The notes below the pieces were generated by a model. The model saw nothing but the letters and a program-made list of their open reading frames with translations. It had not been told where the DNA came from and searched no databases. The translations under genes and the position numbers were made by a program. Positions 42,701-50,880 of a DNA stretch of 64,000 bases are shown piece by piece (position 1 is the first letter of the stretch; every line of letters starts with the position of its first letter). Location of the stretch: NCBI RefSeq assembly GCF_900115955.1, contig NZ_FOYL01000005.1, positions 310,001 through 374,000 on the forward strand. Direction: 5' to 3'. This stretch comes from Lentzea waywayandensis (GTDB taxonomy: Bacteria > Actinomycetota > Actinomycetes > Mycobacteriales > Pseudonocardiaceae).

Positions 42701-44313
42701 GGGCCCATCACGCGCTTGACGGACGTGACGATCTCTTCGCGGATCGCGTCCAGCGGCGGGTTCGTGACCTGTGCGAAGTTCTGCACGAAGTAGTCGTAGA
42801 GCAGCCGGGAACGCTGGCTGAGCGCCGCGACCGGTGTGTCCGTGCCCATCGACGCCAGCGGCTCCATGCCCATGATCGACATGGGCGTGAGCAGGATCCG
42901 CAGCTCCTCCTCGGTGTAGCCGAAGGTGAGCTGGCGGCGCACGACCGACTCGTGGCTCTGCACCACGTGCTCGCGGTCCGAGAGGTCGGCCAGGTCGAGC
43001 AGGCCGGCGTGCAGCCACTCGTCGTAGGGCGACTCCGAGGCGAGCCCCGACTTGAACTCCTCGTCGTCGACGATGCGGCCCTGCGCGGTGTCCACCAGGA
43101 ACATGCGACCCGGCTGCAGGCGGCCCTTCGCGACCACCTGGTCGGACGGCACGTCGAGCACGCCGGTCTCGGACGCCAGAACCACTCGGCCGTCGGCGGT
43201 CTGCCACCAGCGGGCAGGACGCAGGCCGTTGCGGTCGAGGACCGCGCCGACGAGCGTGCCGTCGGTGAAGGTGACACAGGCCGGGCCGTCCCACGGCTCC
43301 ATGAGGCTCGCGTGGAACTGGTAGAACGCGCGGCGCTTCGGGTCCATCGTGGCGTGGTTCTCCCACGCCTCCGGGATCATCATCAGCACCGCGTGCGGCA
43401 GGCTGCGGCCGCCGAGGTGCAGCAGCTCCAGCACCTCGTCGAACGACGCCGAGTCCGAGCCGTCCGGGTTGCAGATCGGGAACAGCCGGGCGAGGTCGCC
43501 CGGGATGAGTTCGCTGTCCAGCAACGCCTCGCGGGCACGCATGCGGTTGCGGTTGCCGCGGACGGTGTTGATCTCACCGTTGTGCGCGACGAACCGGAAC
43601 GGGTGCGCGAGCGGCCACGACGGGAAGGTGTTCGTGGAGAAACGACTGTGCACCAACGCGATCGCAGAGTAGAGGCGCTCGTCGTGCAGGTCGGGGAAGA
43701 ACGCCGGCAGCTGCTCGGTCGTCAGCATTCCCTTGTAGACGATCGTTCGCGCCGACAGCGAAGGGAAGTAGACACTGCCCTCGTGCTCCACCCGCTTGCG
43801 CAGGCAGAAAGCCAGGCGGTCCAGGGCGATCCCGGCCTCGTCGCGCGTGCCCTTCACGAAGAGCTGCGCGAAGTGCGGCGCCACCGACATCGCGGTCGGG
43901 CCGACGTTGGCCTTCTCCGGGTCGGTCGGGACGTCGCGCCAGCCGAGAACGACGAGGCTCTCCTCTTCCGCGATGCGTTCGATCTCCTGCATCGCGGCGA
44001 CGCGTTCTTCGGATTCAAACGGAAGAAAGGCGATTCCCGCCGCGTACTGGTCACGCTCGGGAAGGTCGAAATCGACCACAGCACGCAGGAACTCGTCCGG
44101 CAGCTGCAGAAGAATGCCAGCACCGTCACCCGAAGTGGGTTCGGCGCCCGCGGCGCCCCGGTGCTCCAGGTTCGCGAGCGCCGTCAAGGCATCGACGACG
44201 ATGCCGTGGGAGCGCCTGCCCTGGATGTCGGCCACCATGGCGACGCCGCACGCGTCGCGCTCATCAGCCGGGTCGTAAAGACCCTGGGGGCCGGGGATGG
44301 CGGAGAAGATCAC
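39790..44313 (-). CDS. gltB: Glutamate synthase large subunit
   Basis: 1507-aa catalytic subunit for ammonia assimilation into glutamate. The N-terminal class II amidotransferase domain has its nucleophile Cys22 after a 21-residue propeptide ([12 protein letters not shown]) and the NGEINT motif near residue 247. The central FMN domain follows, with a 3Fe-4S ligand set in [21 protein letters not shown]. The C-terminal GXGXG beta-helix repeat domain ends the protein (for example GANAMN-type repeats [18 protein letters not shown]). GTG start at 44313 with an AAGGAGG site 8 nt upstream. First gene of gltBD. The 540-bp upstream region holds GTTAC/GTAAC half-sites like those of GlnR (inference). 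Confidence 0.97.
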   Translation of the reverse strand: MIFSAIPGPQGLYDPADERDACGVAMVADIQGRRSHGIVVDALTALANLEHRGAAGAEPTSGDGAGILLQLPDEFLRAVVDFDLPERDQYAAGIAFLPFESEERVAAMQEIERIAEEESLVVLGWRDVPTDPEKANVGPTAMSVAPHFAQLFVKGTRDEAGIALDRLAFCLRKRVEHEGSVYFPSLSARTIVYKGMLTTEQLPAFFPDLHDERLYSAIALVHSRFSTNTFPSWPLAHPFRFVAHNGEINTVRGNRNRMRAREALLDSELIPGDLARLFPICNPDGSDSASFDEVLELLHLGGRSLPHAVLMMIPEAWENHATMDPKRRAFYQFHASLMEPWDGPACVTFTDGTLVGAVLDRNGLRPARWWQTADGRVVLASETGVLDVPSDQVVAKGRLQPGRMFLVDTAQGRIVDDEEFKSGLASESPYDEWLHAGLLDLADLSDREHVVQSHESVVRRQLTFGYTEEELRILLTPMSIMGMEPLASMGTDTPVAALSQRSRLLYDYFVQNFAQVTNPPLDAIREEIVTSVKRVMGPEQNLLDPGPVSCRHVTLDYPVIDNDELAKLIHINDDGDLPGFACTVLSGLYEVDGGGEALTAAIERVRREASEAIANGARTLVLSDRDSDHRMAPIPSLLLVSSVHHHLVRTKERLRVALVVESGDCREVHHVAALLSYGAAAVNPYLAFETIEDLISQGAISGVRAHKAVRNYVKALVKGVLKIMSKMGISTVGAYTAAQIFEAVGLSNDLLDEYFTGTQSKLGGVALDVLAEEVAVRHRRAYPDNPTDRAHRRLEVGGEYSYRREGELHLFTPETVFLLQHATKTRKEDVFRQYTAEVERISRQGGTLRGLFKFRSEGRTPIPIDEVEPVSSIVKRFNTGAMSYGSISAEAHETLAIAMNRLGGRSNSGEGGEDRERLYDPERRSAVKQVASGRFGVTSEYLVNSTDIQIKMAQGAKPGEGGQLPGFKVYPWIARTRHSTPGVGLISPPPHHDIYSIEDLAQLIHDLKNANEQARVHVKLVSSIGVGTVAAGVAKAHADVVLISGYDGGTGASPMNSLKHAGTPWEIGLAETQQTLLLNGLRDRITVQVDGAMRTGRDVVVAALLGAEEFGFATAPLIVAGCVMMRVCHLDTCPVGVATQNPDLRARYTGQADHVVNFFEFIAQEAREILAELGFRTIDEAVGHAELLDKDEAIEHWKTAGLNLDPVFEVPETPYPTAKRKIRDQDHGLDKALDRTLIQLAEAALEDAHQVKLELPVRNVNRTVGTLLGAEVTRRFGGEGLEDDTIQVRLTGSAGQSLGAFLPRGITLEMVGDANDYVGKGLSGGRIIVRPFEDAPFRAEDQVIAGNVIGYGATSGEIFLRGRVGERFCVRNSGALLVAEGVGDHAFEYMTGGRAVVLGPTGRNVAAGMSGGIAYVLDLDPLSVNQEMVQLQRLNAEDLRWLKDAITKHQQATGSAVAASLLGDWTRRAGAFTKVMPGDFQRVMDAMRLARAEGRDVDAAVMEASRG

Positions 44314-44812
44314 TGCGCAGACCTCCTTCGTCGTCCTCGCTAAAGAACAATGTCCTCGTGCTCAGACCTCGAACCAACAAGGGAGCACGGGACGACGATG
44401 GCCCGCGTGTTGACGCGACTTTAACAGCCGCGAAACCCAGGGACACCCGCCAATGGGTGATCTAGGTCATGGATGTGTAACGATTCCCGGCTGGGGAGCG
44501 ACATTGCGGCCAACGTCGGCGTTCGTTACAGCCGGGTAAGCGTAACCGAACGTTCAACATCGGCCAGCCGGATGAGAGTTGCGCGACATTCCCGGTTTGC
44601 CACTGGATGAGCTGGGTACCCACACGTTTTCGCTGGTCGAGCCATTGTCGTCCCAGTTAGCGGACGCTCACTCGAAACCGGCCACAGCCGCCGGGCCACT
44701 GTCCACTGGGGCAGACCGCGACTGTTCCCTGCCAAACGAGACCGAGGCCCCGTTCACCCCACGCCGCATGCGGGGAGAGCGGGACCTCGGCATACATGGA
44801 GGTCTGAGGTCT
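44314..44812. other. gltB upstream region
   Basis: About 500 bp between gltB and the dctA terminator, with no recognisable gene on either strand. It must hold the gltB promoter. It contains AT-richer stretches (for example TTTAACAG at 44410-44425) and the half-sites noted in the next entry. Confidence 0.4.
44525..44546. promoter_or_regulatory. Possible GlnR-type half-site pair
   Basis: GTTAC at 44525-44529 and GTAAC at 44542-44546, inverted with a 12-bp spacer, 212 bp upstream of gltB. Another GTAAC lies at 44477-44481. They resemble parts of actinobacterial GlnR boxes (GTnAC/GaAAC), and gltBD is a known GlnR target in some genera. Weak evidence. Confidence 0.25.
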
Positions 44813-44848
44813 CGTGACCGGAGGCGGGAAGAGTCGCCTCCGGTCACG
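44813..44848 (-). terminator. Terminator of dctA
   Basis: Perfect 14-bp stem (CGTGACCGGAGGCG / CGCCTCCGGTCACG), 8-nt loop, starting 7 nt after the dctA stop. Confidence 0.85.
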
Positions 44849-44855
44849 GACGTCC

Positions 44856-46217
44856 TCAGTGAGCCGCGACCGGCTCCTTCCTGTCGTCGCCCTCGGCGCC
44901 GGTCTGCTGCGCCAGCAGGTCGTCGACGTCGACGCTGTCGGGGTTGTTCAGCACCTCGGTCAGGCGCTCCTTGTCGAGGCCCTTCTGCCAGGCGGCCACG
45001 ACCAGGGAGCCGACACCGTTGCCGATCACGTTCGTGATGGCGCGGGCCTCGGACATGAACCGGTCGATGCCGACGATCAGCGCGATGCCGACCGCGGGGA
45101 TGGCCGAGTGGGCCTCGAAGGCCTGCAGCGAGGCGGCCAGGGTGACGAGGCCGGCGCCGGTGACGCCCGCCGCGCCCTTCGACGCGATCAGCATGAAGAG
45201 CAGCAGGCCGATCTGGACGCCGATCGACACGTCGTTACCGGTGGCCTGGGCGATGAAGATCGCGCCCATGGTCAGGTAGATGCAGGTGCCGTCGAGGTTG
45301 AACGAGTACCCGGTCGGGATGGTGAGGCCGACGACCGACTTCTGGGCGCCCGCCGCCTCCAGCTTGACCATCATGCGCGGCAGCACCGACTCGGACGACG
45401 AGGTGCCGAGCACGATCAGGATCTCGTCCTTGATGTAGCGCAGGAACTTGAAGAGGCTGAAGCCCGCGAACTTCGCGACCAGGCCGAGCACCACGATGAC
45501 GAACAGGATGCAGGTGGCGTAGAACGAGCCCATCAGCCACAGCAGCTTGCCGAGCACGCTGCCGCCGAACTTGCCGACGGTGTAGGCGATACCGCCGAAG
45601 GCACCGATCGGCGCGACGTACATGACGATCTTGATGATGCCGAACATCACCTTGGAGAGCGTCTCCATCGCGGAGACGACCTTGGCGCCGCGCTCACCCA
45701 TGCCGGCGACCGCGACGGCCACGAGGATGGCGACCACGAGCACCTGGATCAGCTGGCCGTCGGTGAACGCGCTGACGAACGACTTGGGCACCAGGCTCAG
45801 GATGAAGCCGGTGATGCCCGTCTCCGCGGTCGAGGCGGACTTCAGCGTCGCGTCGGCCTGGCTCGCGTTGAGCGTGATGTCGCCGCCGTGGTGACCCGGC
45901 TGGACGATGTTCACGACGATGAGGCCGATGGCGAGCGCCACCGTGGTCATCGCGGTGAAGTAGAGGATCGTCTTGAGCGCGAGCCCGCCCGCCTTGGCGA
46001 GGTTCCCGAGGCCCGCGATGCCGACGATGATCGTCGCGAAGATGGTCGGCGCGATGACGACCTTCACGAGGTTCACGAACAGGTCGGCGAGCCACTTCAT
46101 CTCGGACGCCTGTTTGGGGAACAGGAAGCCGACGGCAGCGCCCAGAACGATGGAGACCAGCACCCAGAAGTAGAGGTGCTTGTAGATCGGTTTGCGCCCT
46201 GTGGTCGTGGTGGCCAC
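44856..46217 (-). CDS. dctA: C4-dicarboxylate/cation symporter (DctA, DAACS family)
   Basis: 453-aa secondary transporter importing C4-dicarboxylates (succinate, fumarate, malate) or acidic amino acids with protons or sodium. It has eight membrane helices and two hairpins. Family motifs: the serine-rich hairpin ILIVLGTSSSESVLPRMM (about 266-283), IPTGYSFNLDGTCIYLTM (about 300-318) and SKGAAGVTGAGLVTLAASL (about 345-363). Cytoplasmic C-terminal tail acidic. Followed by a strong terminator. Divergent from the TAXI receptor gene (111-bp gap), which together with the two-component genes beyond it probably controls uptake. Exact substrate unproven. Confidence 0.93.
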   Translation of the reverse strand: MATTTTGRKPIYKHLYFWVLVSIVLGAAVGFLFPKQASEMKWLADLFVNLVKVVIAPTIFATIIVGIAGLGNLAKAGGLALKTILYFTAMTTVALAIGLIVVNIVQPGHHGGDITLNASQADATLKSASTAETGITGFILSLVPKSFVSAFTDGQLIQVLVVAILVAVAVAGMGERGAKVVSAMETLSKVMFGIIKIVMYVAPIGAFGGIAYTVGKFGGSVLGKLLWLMGSFYATCILFVIVVLGLVAKFAGFSLFKFLRYIKDEILIVLGTSSSESVLPRMMVKLEAAGAQKSVVGLTIPTGYSFNLDGTCIYLTMGAIFIAQATGNDVSIGVQIGLLLFMLIASKGAAGVTGAGLVTLAASLQAFEAHSAIPAVGIALIVGIDRFMSEARAITNVIGNGVGSLVVAAWQKGLDKERLTEVLNNPDSVDVDDLLAQQTGAEGDDRKEPVAAH

Positions 46218-46328
46218 TGTTCCTCCTTGAACTACGCGTTGGGAGAGAGAGTGAGCCGCGCCACCAGGCCCGACAAGCCGACGTGAGGAAACTTCAGACA
46301 GCCCTGACGTAACAGCTAGGCTTCATTG

Positions 46329-47228
46329 GTGTCGCTTCGTCGTCGCACGCTTCTGCTAGGGGCCGGACTGGCTCTCGCCGGGTGCACCCCGCGCAGAGTC
46401 GAGGCACCCGCCGAGCTGGTGCTCGCGACCGGGCCGGAGGGCGCGGTGTTCCGCGAGGTCGGCGGAGCGCTGGCGGCCGCGCTGGCCGAGCAGCTGCCCG
46501 GCACGAAGGTCACCGCCATCCCGACTGCTGCATCGGTTGAGAACCTTCAGTTGCTGCGCTCCGGTGAAGCCCAGCTCGCGCTGTCCTCTTTGGACCCGAT
46601 CGACGACCCGCAGAGCGTCCGCGCGGTCGGCCGGCTCTACGACAGCTTCATGCAGATCGCGGTTCCGGCGGCGTCCCCGATCCACACCTTCGGCGATCTC
46701 GCGGGCAAGCGGATCTCGCTGGGTCCCATCGGGTCCGGCACGGAGTTCACCACCGAGCGGATGCTGGCGTTCTTCGGTCTGTCCGCAATGGACGAACGCA
46801 TGGCGCACGCCGAGGCCTCCCGCCGCGTCGCCGACGGGTCGTTGGACGCGATGCTGGCGCTGACCGGCATCCCGACGCCGGCGATAACCGATCTTCAGGG
46901 CAACGTGCGGCTGATCAACATCCCGGACGAGGCGATCAAGCTCGCCGAGAAGTACAAGGGCCCGTACATCCCCGCGACCATCCCCAGCACCACCTACGAG
47001 GACGTGGCGGCGAACCAGACGTTCGCGGTGCCGAACCTGCTGCTGGCGCGCGAGTCGCTGAGCGCGGACGTCGTGGAGGTCGTGACGCGCACGGTGTTCA
47101 CCGAGACCGCGCGGATCGTCGAGGGGCACCCGGAGGCGTCGCGGATAAACGTCCGCACCGGCATCGCGACCGGTCTCGTGCCGCTGCACGACGGCGCTAT
47201 GCGCTGGTTCCGTTCCGTGAAGCGCTGA
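46329..47228 (+). CDS. TAXI family TRAP-type solute-binding lipoprotein (orphan)
   Basis: 299-aa periplasmic-type binding protein of the TAXI family. It has a lipoprotein signal with lipobox LAGC (Cys about residue 18) after SLRRRTLLLGAG. The mature part begins LVLATGPEGAVFREVGGALAAAL and has the TAXI hallmark GKRISLGPIGSGTEFTTERML (about 130-150, split). Normally it delivers a carboxylate to a TRAP permease, but no DctQ/DctM or 4TM-12TM permease gene is nearby. It sits between dctA (divergent) and a histidine kinase/response regulator pair (convergent, 32-nt overlap), so it may be the ligand sensor for the kinase. GTG at 46329 preferred to TTG at 46326 by ribosome-site spacing. Confidence 0.9.
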   Translation: MSLRRRTLLLGAGLALAGCTPRRVEAPAELVLATGPEGAVFREVGGALAAALAEQLPGTKVTAIPTAASVENLQLLRSGEAQLALSSLDPIDDPQSVRAVGRLYDSFMQIAVPAASPIHTFGDLAGKRISLGPIGSGTEFTTERMLAFFGLSAMDERMAHAEASRRVADGSLDAMLALTGIPTPAITDLQGNVRLINIPDEAIKLAEKYKGPYIPATIPSTTYEDVAANQTFAVPNLLLARESLSADVVEVVTRTVFTETARIVEGHPEASRINVRTGIATGLVPLHDGAMRWFRSVKR

Positions 47229-48570
47229 GGGCGACCTTCACGTCCAGGCCGGGGTCCGCGTCGTGCAGGGTGAGCGTGCCGCCGGCCGACTCGATCAGCT
47301 CAGCGCAGATCGCGAGCCCCATGCCGGTGCCCGCGACGTTCTGGTGCTTGGTCGCGCGCCAGAACCGCTGGAGCGCGAGCTCGCGTTCCTCGGCGCTCAA
47401 GCCGTCGCCGTCGTCGACGACGTGCAGCTCACCGGGCCTGCCGGTGATCACGACCTCGGTGGCGTTGGAGAGGCGGATGGCGTTGCTGACGAGCTCGTCC
47501 AGCACGCTGCCGAGGCCGCCAGGCGGTTCCTGCATGGTCAGGCCCGCCGGTACGTCGATCTTCAGCGTGACACCGGACCTGGTCGCGAGCGCCTGCCAGG
47601 CCGCACGGTGCGTCGTGAGCAGCTGGTCGATCTCGACGGGTTCGGTCTGCCGCGCGCTGTCGAGCCGGGTCGCGGCGAGCAGCGTGTCGAGCACGCGCCC
47701 CATCTCCTCGGCCTCCTCGACCGCGATCTGGTGCGCTTCCCGCGCGAGCTCGCCGTCCACGTGCGGTTCGAGGTTGTCCACGGCGAGCCGCAGACTGGCC
47801 AGCGGGTTCCGCAGCTGGTGCGACGCGTCGGCCACGAACGCCTTCTGCCTGTTCAGCGCCTTGCCGACGACGTCGACCATGATGTTGAAACTGCGGGCGA
47901 GCCTTCTGAGCTCCTGCGGCCCGCCGACCTCGTCCGCCCGCACGTCGAGGTTGCCCTGGGCCACGGCCGCGGTGGCCTCGTCGAGCCTGCCGACCGGCCG
48001 GAGCACCCACCGCGACATGGGCCAGGCGGCGGCGACCACGGCCAGCATCGGCGCGAGACCGGCCAGCGCCATCAGTCCCCACTGCCGCAGCACCTCGGTG
48101 CGCAGGCCGCGTGTCTGCGAAATGGTGACGACGGCGGCCACCACCTCACTGTCCCGCCCGACCGGCTCGACCACGACCATCGGCCCCGTGCGCCACGGCC
48201 AGCCCGTGTACTCGGGCTCGGGCCTCACGCCACCGTTCAACGCCGTGTTGAGGGCCTTCGTGACCTCGGGGTCGTTGCTGGGGTTGAACCCCTGCCGCGA
48301 GGACATGACGATCCGCCTGTCCGCGCTGACCAGGGCGACCGGGATGTCGTAGAGGTTGTCGTAGCGCTGGATCTCCTGGCTGAGTGCTTCCAGCCGGTCC
48401 GACTGCAACGCGCTCTCGCCGAGCGAGGCGAACCTGCTGGCGTCACCGAGGCGGTCGAGATAGGTCGTCTGCGTCTCTCGCTGCACGACCGCGGACGCCA
48501 AAGGGATGCCGAGCGCCGCCACCAGGGCGACGAGCAGCGGAACGGTGATGACGAGCAGTCGGCGGAGCAT
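47197..48570 (-). CDS. Sensor histidine kinase
   Basis: 457-aa membrane kinase. Two membrane helices (about 7-29 and 165-188) enclose an extracellular sensor domain of about 135 residues. A HAMP domain follows (about 188-240), then HisKA with the phospho-accepting His in ADASHQLRNPLASLRL (about 248-263), and an HATPase domain with N-box LDELVSNAIRLSN and G-boxes VVDDGDGLS and GTGMGLAI. The DASHQLRNPL motif and layout match actinobacterial kinases working with OmpR-type regulators. It follows its response regulator gene by 48 nt. The convergent orphan TAXI receptor suggests that ligand is sensed through it, an inference. Confidence 0.93.
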   Translation of the reverse strand: MLRRLLVITVPLLVALVAALGIPLASAVVQRETQTTYLDRLGDASRFASLGESALQSDRLEALSQEIQRYDNLYDIPVALVSADRRIVMSSRQGFNPSNDPEVTKALNTALNGGVRPEPEYTGWPWRTGPMVVVEPVGRDSEVVAAVVTISQTRGLRTEVLRQWGLMALAGLAPMLAVVAAAWPMSRWVLRPVGRLDEATAAVAQGNLDVRADEVGGPQELRRLARSFNIMVDVVGKALNRQKAFVADASHQLRNPLASLRLAVDNLEPHVDGELAREAHQIAVEEAEEMGRVLDTLLAATRLDSARQTEPVEIDQLLTTHRAAWQALATRSGVTLKIDVPAGLTMQEPPGGLGSVLDELVSNAIRLSNATEVVITGRPGELHVVDDGDGLSAEERELALQRFWRATKHQNVAGTGMGLAICAELIESAGGTLTLHDADPGLDVKVALSASRNGTSA

Positions 48571-48618
48571 CGGTTGCGATTGTTCCGCACGTACCTGTGG
48601 ATGTCTCTTGGAGACTCG

Positions 48619-49281
48619 TCACGTGGCGAGGCGGTAACCCACGCCCCGGACCGTCTCGATCTTGGCGTGGCCGCCGAGCTTGCCGCGCAACGCCGCGATG
48701 TGCGTGTCCAGCGTCCGCGACGGCGCCTCCCAGTGCGCCTGCCACACCTGGTCCACGATGAAGTCGCGGCTCACGACCTCGCCCTTGCGTGCGGCGAGCA
48801 GGGCGAGCAGGTCGAACTCCTTGCGGGTCAACGAGAGCGGCTCACCGTCCAAAGTGACCGCACGCGTCGAGGTGTTGATCTGCAGCGGCCCGATCCGGAG
48901 CGGCCCTTCGCTCTCCGGTTCCGCGCGGTGCGTGCGCGTTCTCCTGAGGACGGCTTCGATCCGTGCGAGGAGTTCGGACGTGCCGAACGGCTTCACCACG
49001 TAGTCGTCGGCGCCCGCGCGCAGACCGAGAACGCGTTCGCGTTCCTCGCCGCGTGCGGTCACGGTGATGACGGCGGTGCCCGGACGGTGCCGCAACTCGC
49101 GCAGCACGTCCAGGCCGTCGCCATCGGGCAGGCCGAGGTCGAGCAGCACCACGTCGGCAGGTGCGGCACGCAGCGCGTCAGCGGCCGTGGCCACCCGATG
49201 CACCTCGTAGCCCGCGTGCCGCAATGCGGTCAGCAGGCCTCTGGCCACCCGGTCGTCATCCTCGACGACGAGCACGCGCAC
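48619..49281 (-). CDS. OmpR-family response regulator
   Basis: 220-aa regulator. The receiver domain (1-115) has the acidic pocket VEDDD (residues 6-10), phospho-acceptor Asp in VVLLDLGLPDGDG (about Asp48), switch Thr in ITVTARGE and Lys in DYVVKPFG. The C-terminal winged helix (about 125-218) has LTRKEFDLLALLAARKGEVVSRD and RTLDTHIAALRGKLG. It is cotranscribed with the kinase gene downstream and starts 3 nt after the lgt stop... that is, lgt precedes it on the same strand. Target probably dctA by analogy with other dicarboxylate systems. Confidence 0.95.
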   Translation of the reverse strand: MRVLVVEDDDRVARGLLTALRHAGYEVHRVATAADALRAAPADVVLLDLGLPDGDGLDVLRELRHRPGTAVITVTARGEERERVLGLRAGADDYVVKPFGTSELLARIEAVLRRTRTHRAEPESEGPLRIGPLQINTSTRAVTLDGEPLSLTRKEFDLLALLAARKGEVVSRDFIVDQVWQAHWEAPSRTLDTHIAALRGKLGGHAKIETVRGVGYRLAT

Positions 49282-49284
49282 AGA

Positions 49285-50280
49285 TCACTCCGGTTTGACG
49301 GACTCCGGGGAGTTCTTCTTGTCCTTCTCGGCGGCGTCGTCCTCGTTGCCGTCCTCGACGACGTCGGTGACGCTCTTGTCCTCTGCCTCTTGTTCGGCTT
49401 CAGCGGGTTCTTCCGTGCCGCGCAGTGCGGCGACGTCCTCTCGCTCACCGCGGGACTTCGCGATGATGAAGTACGCGACCGCGCCGAAGAACACCAGCGC
49501 CGACACGAACACGTTGACGCGCGTGCCGAGGATCAGCGTCGCCTCGTCGGTGCGCATCAGCTCGATCCAGAACCGACCGGCCGTGTAGCCCGCGACGTAC
49601 AGCGCGAACACCCGCCCGTGGCCGAGCCGGAACTTCCGGTCCGCCCACACGATCAGCACCGCGACACCGAGGTTCCACAGCAGCTCGTAGAGGAACGTCG
49701 GGTGCACGACCTGGATCGGCGTGTGATCGATGGCGATACCCGCCAGCGCGTCCTCACGCCCCTCAGGCGTGACGCGACGGTAGATCTCCAGACCCCACGG
49801 CAACGTCGTGTCGCCGCCGTAGAGCTCCTGGTTGAAGTAGTTGCCGAGCCGACCGATGGCCTGCGCCACCACGATGCCGGGCGCGAGCGCGTCCGCCATC
49901 GCGGGCAACGGAATGCCCTTGCGCCGGCACCCGATCCACGCACCGACGGCACCGAGCGCGATAGCACCCCAGATGCCGAGGCCGCCGTTCCAGATCTCCA
50001 GCGCCGCGAGCGGGTCCTTGCCCGGCCCGAAGTACTTCTGGTTGTCCGTGATGACGTGGTAGAGCCGCCCGCCGACGAGGCCGAACGGCACCGCCCACAC
50101 GGCGATGTCCGTGACCTCGCCCTTGATGCCGCCGCGTTCGACCCAGCGGCGCTCACCCCACCAGATGGCGACGATGATGCCGGCGATGATGCACAGCGCG
50201 TAGGCCCTGAGCGGGAGGGGACCGAGGTACCAAACACCGCGGTCGGGACTCGGGATCGTGGCCAGGAGGGCGTCCAACAC
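49285..50280 (-). CDS. lgt: Prolipoprotein diacylglyceryl transferase
   Basis: Membrane enzyme attaching diacylglycerol to the lipobox cysteine of prelipoproteins, the first step of lipoprotein maturation. 331 aa with seven membrane helices. The Lgt signature GRLGNYFNQELYGGDTTLPWG (positions about 138-158, split) with the essential Arg/Asn/Glu residues is intact, as is PLPLRAYALCIIAGIIVAIWWGERRW near the start. The C-terminal 45 residues form an acidic, Glu/Asp/Lys-rich cytoplasmic tail common in actinomycetes. I chose the GTG at 50280 (MLDALLATIPSPDRGVWYLGP), which gives the usual Lgt N-terminus; a GTG at 50289 is also possible. It is followed closely by the two-component genes. Confidence 0.95.
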   Translation of the reverse strand: MLDALLATIPSPDRGVWYLGPLPLRAYALCIIAGIIVAIWWGERRWVERGGIKGEVTDIAVWAVPFGLVGGRLYHVITDNQKYFGPGKDPLAALEIWNGGLGIWGAIALGAVGAWIGCRRKGIPLPAMADALAPGIVVAQAIGRLGNYFNQELYGGDTTLPWGLEIYRRVTPEGREDALAGIAIDHTPIQVVHPTFLYELLWNLGVAVLIVWADRKFRLGHGRVFALYVAGYTAGRFWIELMRTDEATLILGTRVNVFVSALVFFGAVAYFIIAKSRGEREDVAALRGTEEPAEAEQEAEDKSVTDVVEDGNEDDAAEKDKKNSPESVKPE

Positions 50281-50361
50281 GGCGCCCACCGTACCGGTCG
50301 GCTTGTGAGCGTCTCGTGGGGACGCTCGATCGTTATCGGCCCGAACCCTGTCGGTGCCGAT

Positions 50362-50720
50362 CACTAGAATCGAAATTGGGGGTACCCGGCCGGGCTCGTG
50401 TGTGTGGTCGCGGCCCATAGGCGCGTGAGCCTCATGGCCTCAGCTGGGCGTATGCACCGGACGTGACACGCTCGCCGGGAGGGCGAAGCCGTGCCCGTTC
50501 TTTCCTCTGCCGAGGCTCGGATTCGCCCGACCTCCGGGACGCGCCACCAGAACCGAAATCGGGATACCCGGCCTGGTGTGTGGCCGCAACCCACAGGCAC
50601 TTGGGCCGCGTGACTTCAGCTGGGCGAACGCACGGAACGTGCCTGACCTCCGGGACAGCGGAGCAGCGCCCGTTCTCCATCCGCCAGGCTCGGGTCCAGG
50701 ACCTCGGAGGGGAGGGAAGC
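50362..50720. repeat. Degenerate tandem repeat, two units of about 183 bp
   Basis: Two imperfect direct copies: unit 1 from about 50362 and unit 2 from about 50545. Matching blocks in order are AGAATCGAAATTGGG / AGAACCGAAATCGGG, TACCCGGCC, GTGTGTGG, CAGCTGGGCG with CGTG, and GCCCGTTCT...AGGCTCGG. There are indels between blocks, and the last part of each unit differs. The region has no convincing protein-coding frame. Function unknown. Confidence 0.7.
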
Positions 50721-50725
50721 ACGCG

Positions 50726-50835
50726 GAACCGTGGACCTCAAGGGTGTTCATGACCGGTTTCCGCGGCGCGAACCTGCCCACCTGGGCCGGCGACGTCCAG
50801 AACTCCGGACCTTAGGGGGTTCGTGATCGCTGAAC
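50726..50835. repeat. Second degenerate direct repeat, period 74 bp
   Basis: GAACCGTGGACCTCAAGGGT... at 50726 and GAACTCCGGACCTTAGGGGG... at 50800 share GAAC-NN-(T/C)GGACCT, a G-run, GTTC(A/G)TGA(C/T)C and a later CTGGGC. The second copy runs into the promoter region of the monooxygenase gene. Confidence 0.45.
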
Positions 50836-50880
50836 CGAGATACTCGGACGCGGTCTGGGCAGACTCCCGAAAGGTCGGAC

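Noticed and set aside
39748-44343. 1531-codon plus-strand open frame antisense to gltB
   Set aside because: Arg/Asp/Gln/Val-rich low-complexity product and exact mirror of gltB; a GC-skew shadow, not a gene.
50432-50781. Small minus-strand proteins over the degenerate repeats
   Set aside because: Several overlapping frames in different phases, Pro/Arg/Gly-rich and without start signals; the repeats are better read as non-coding.
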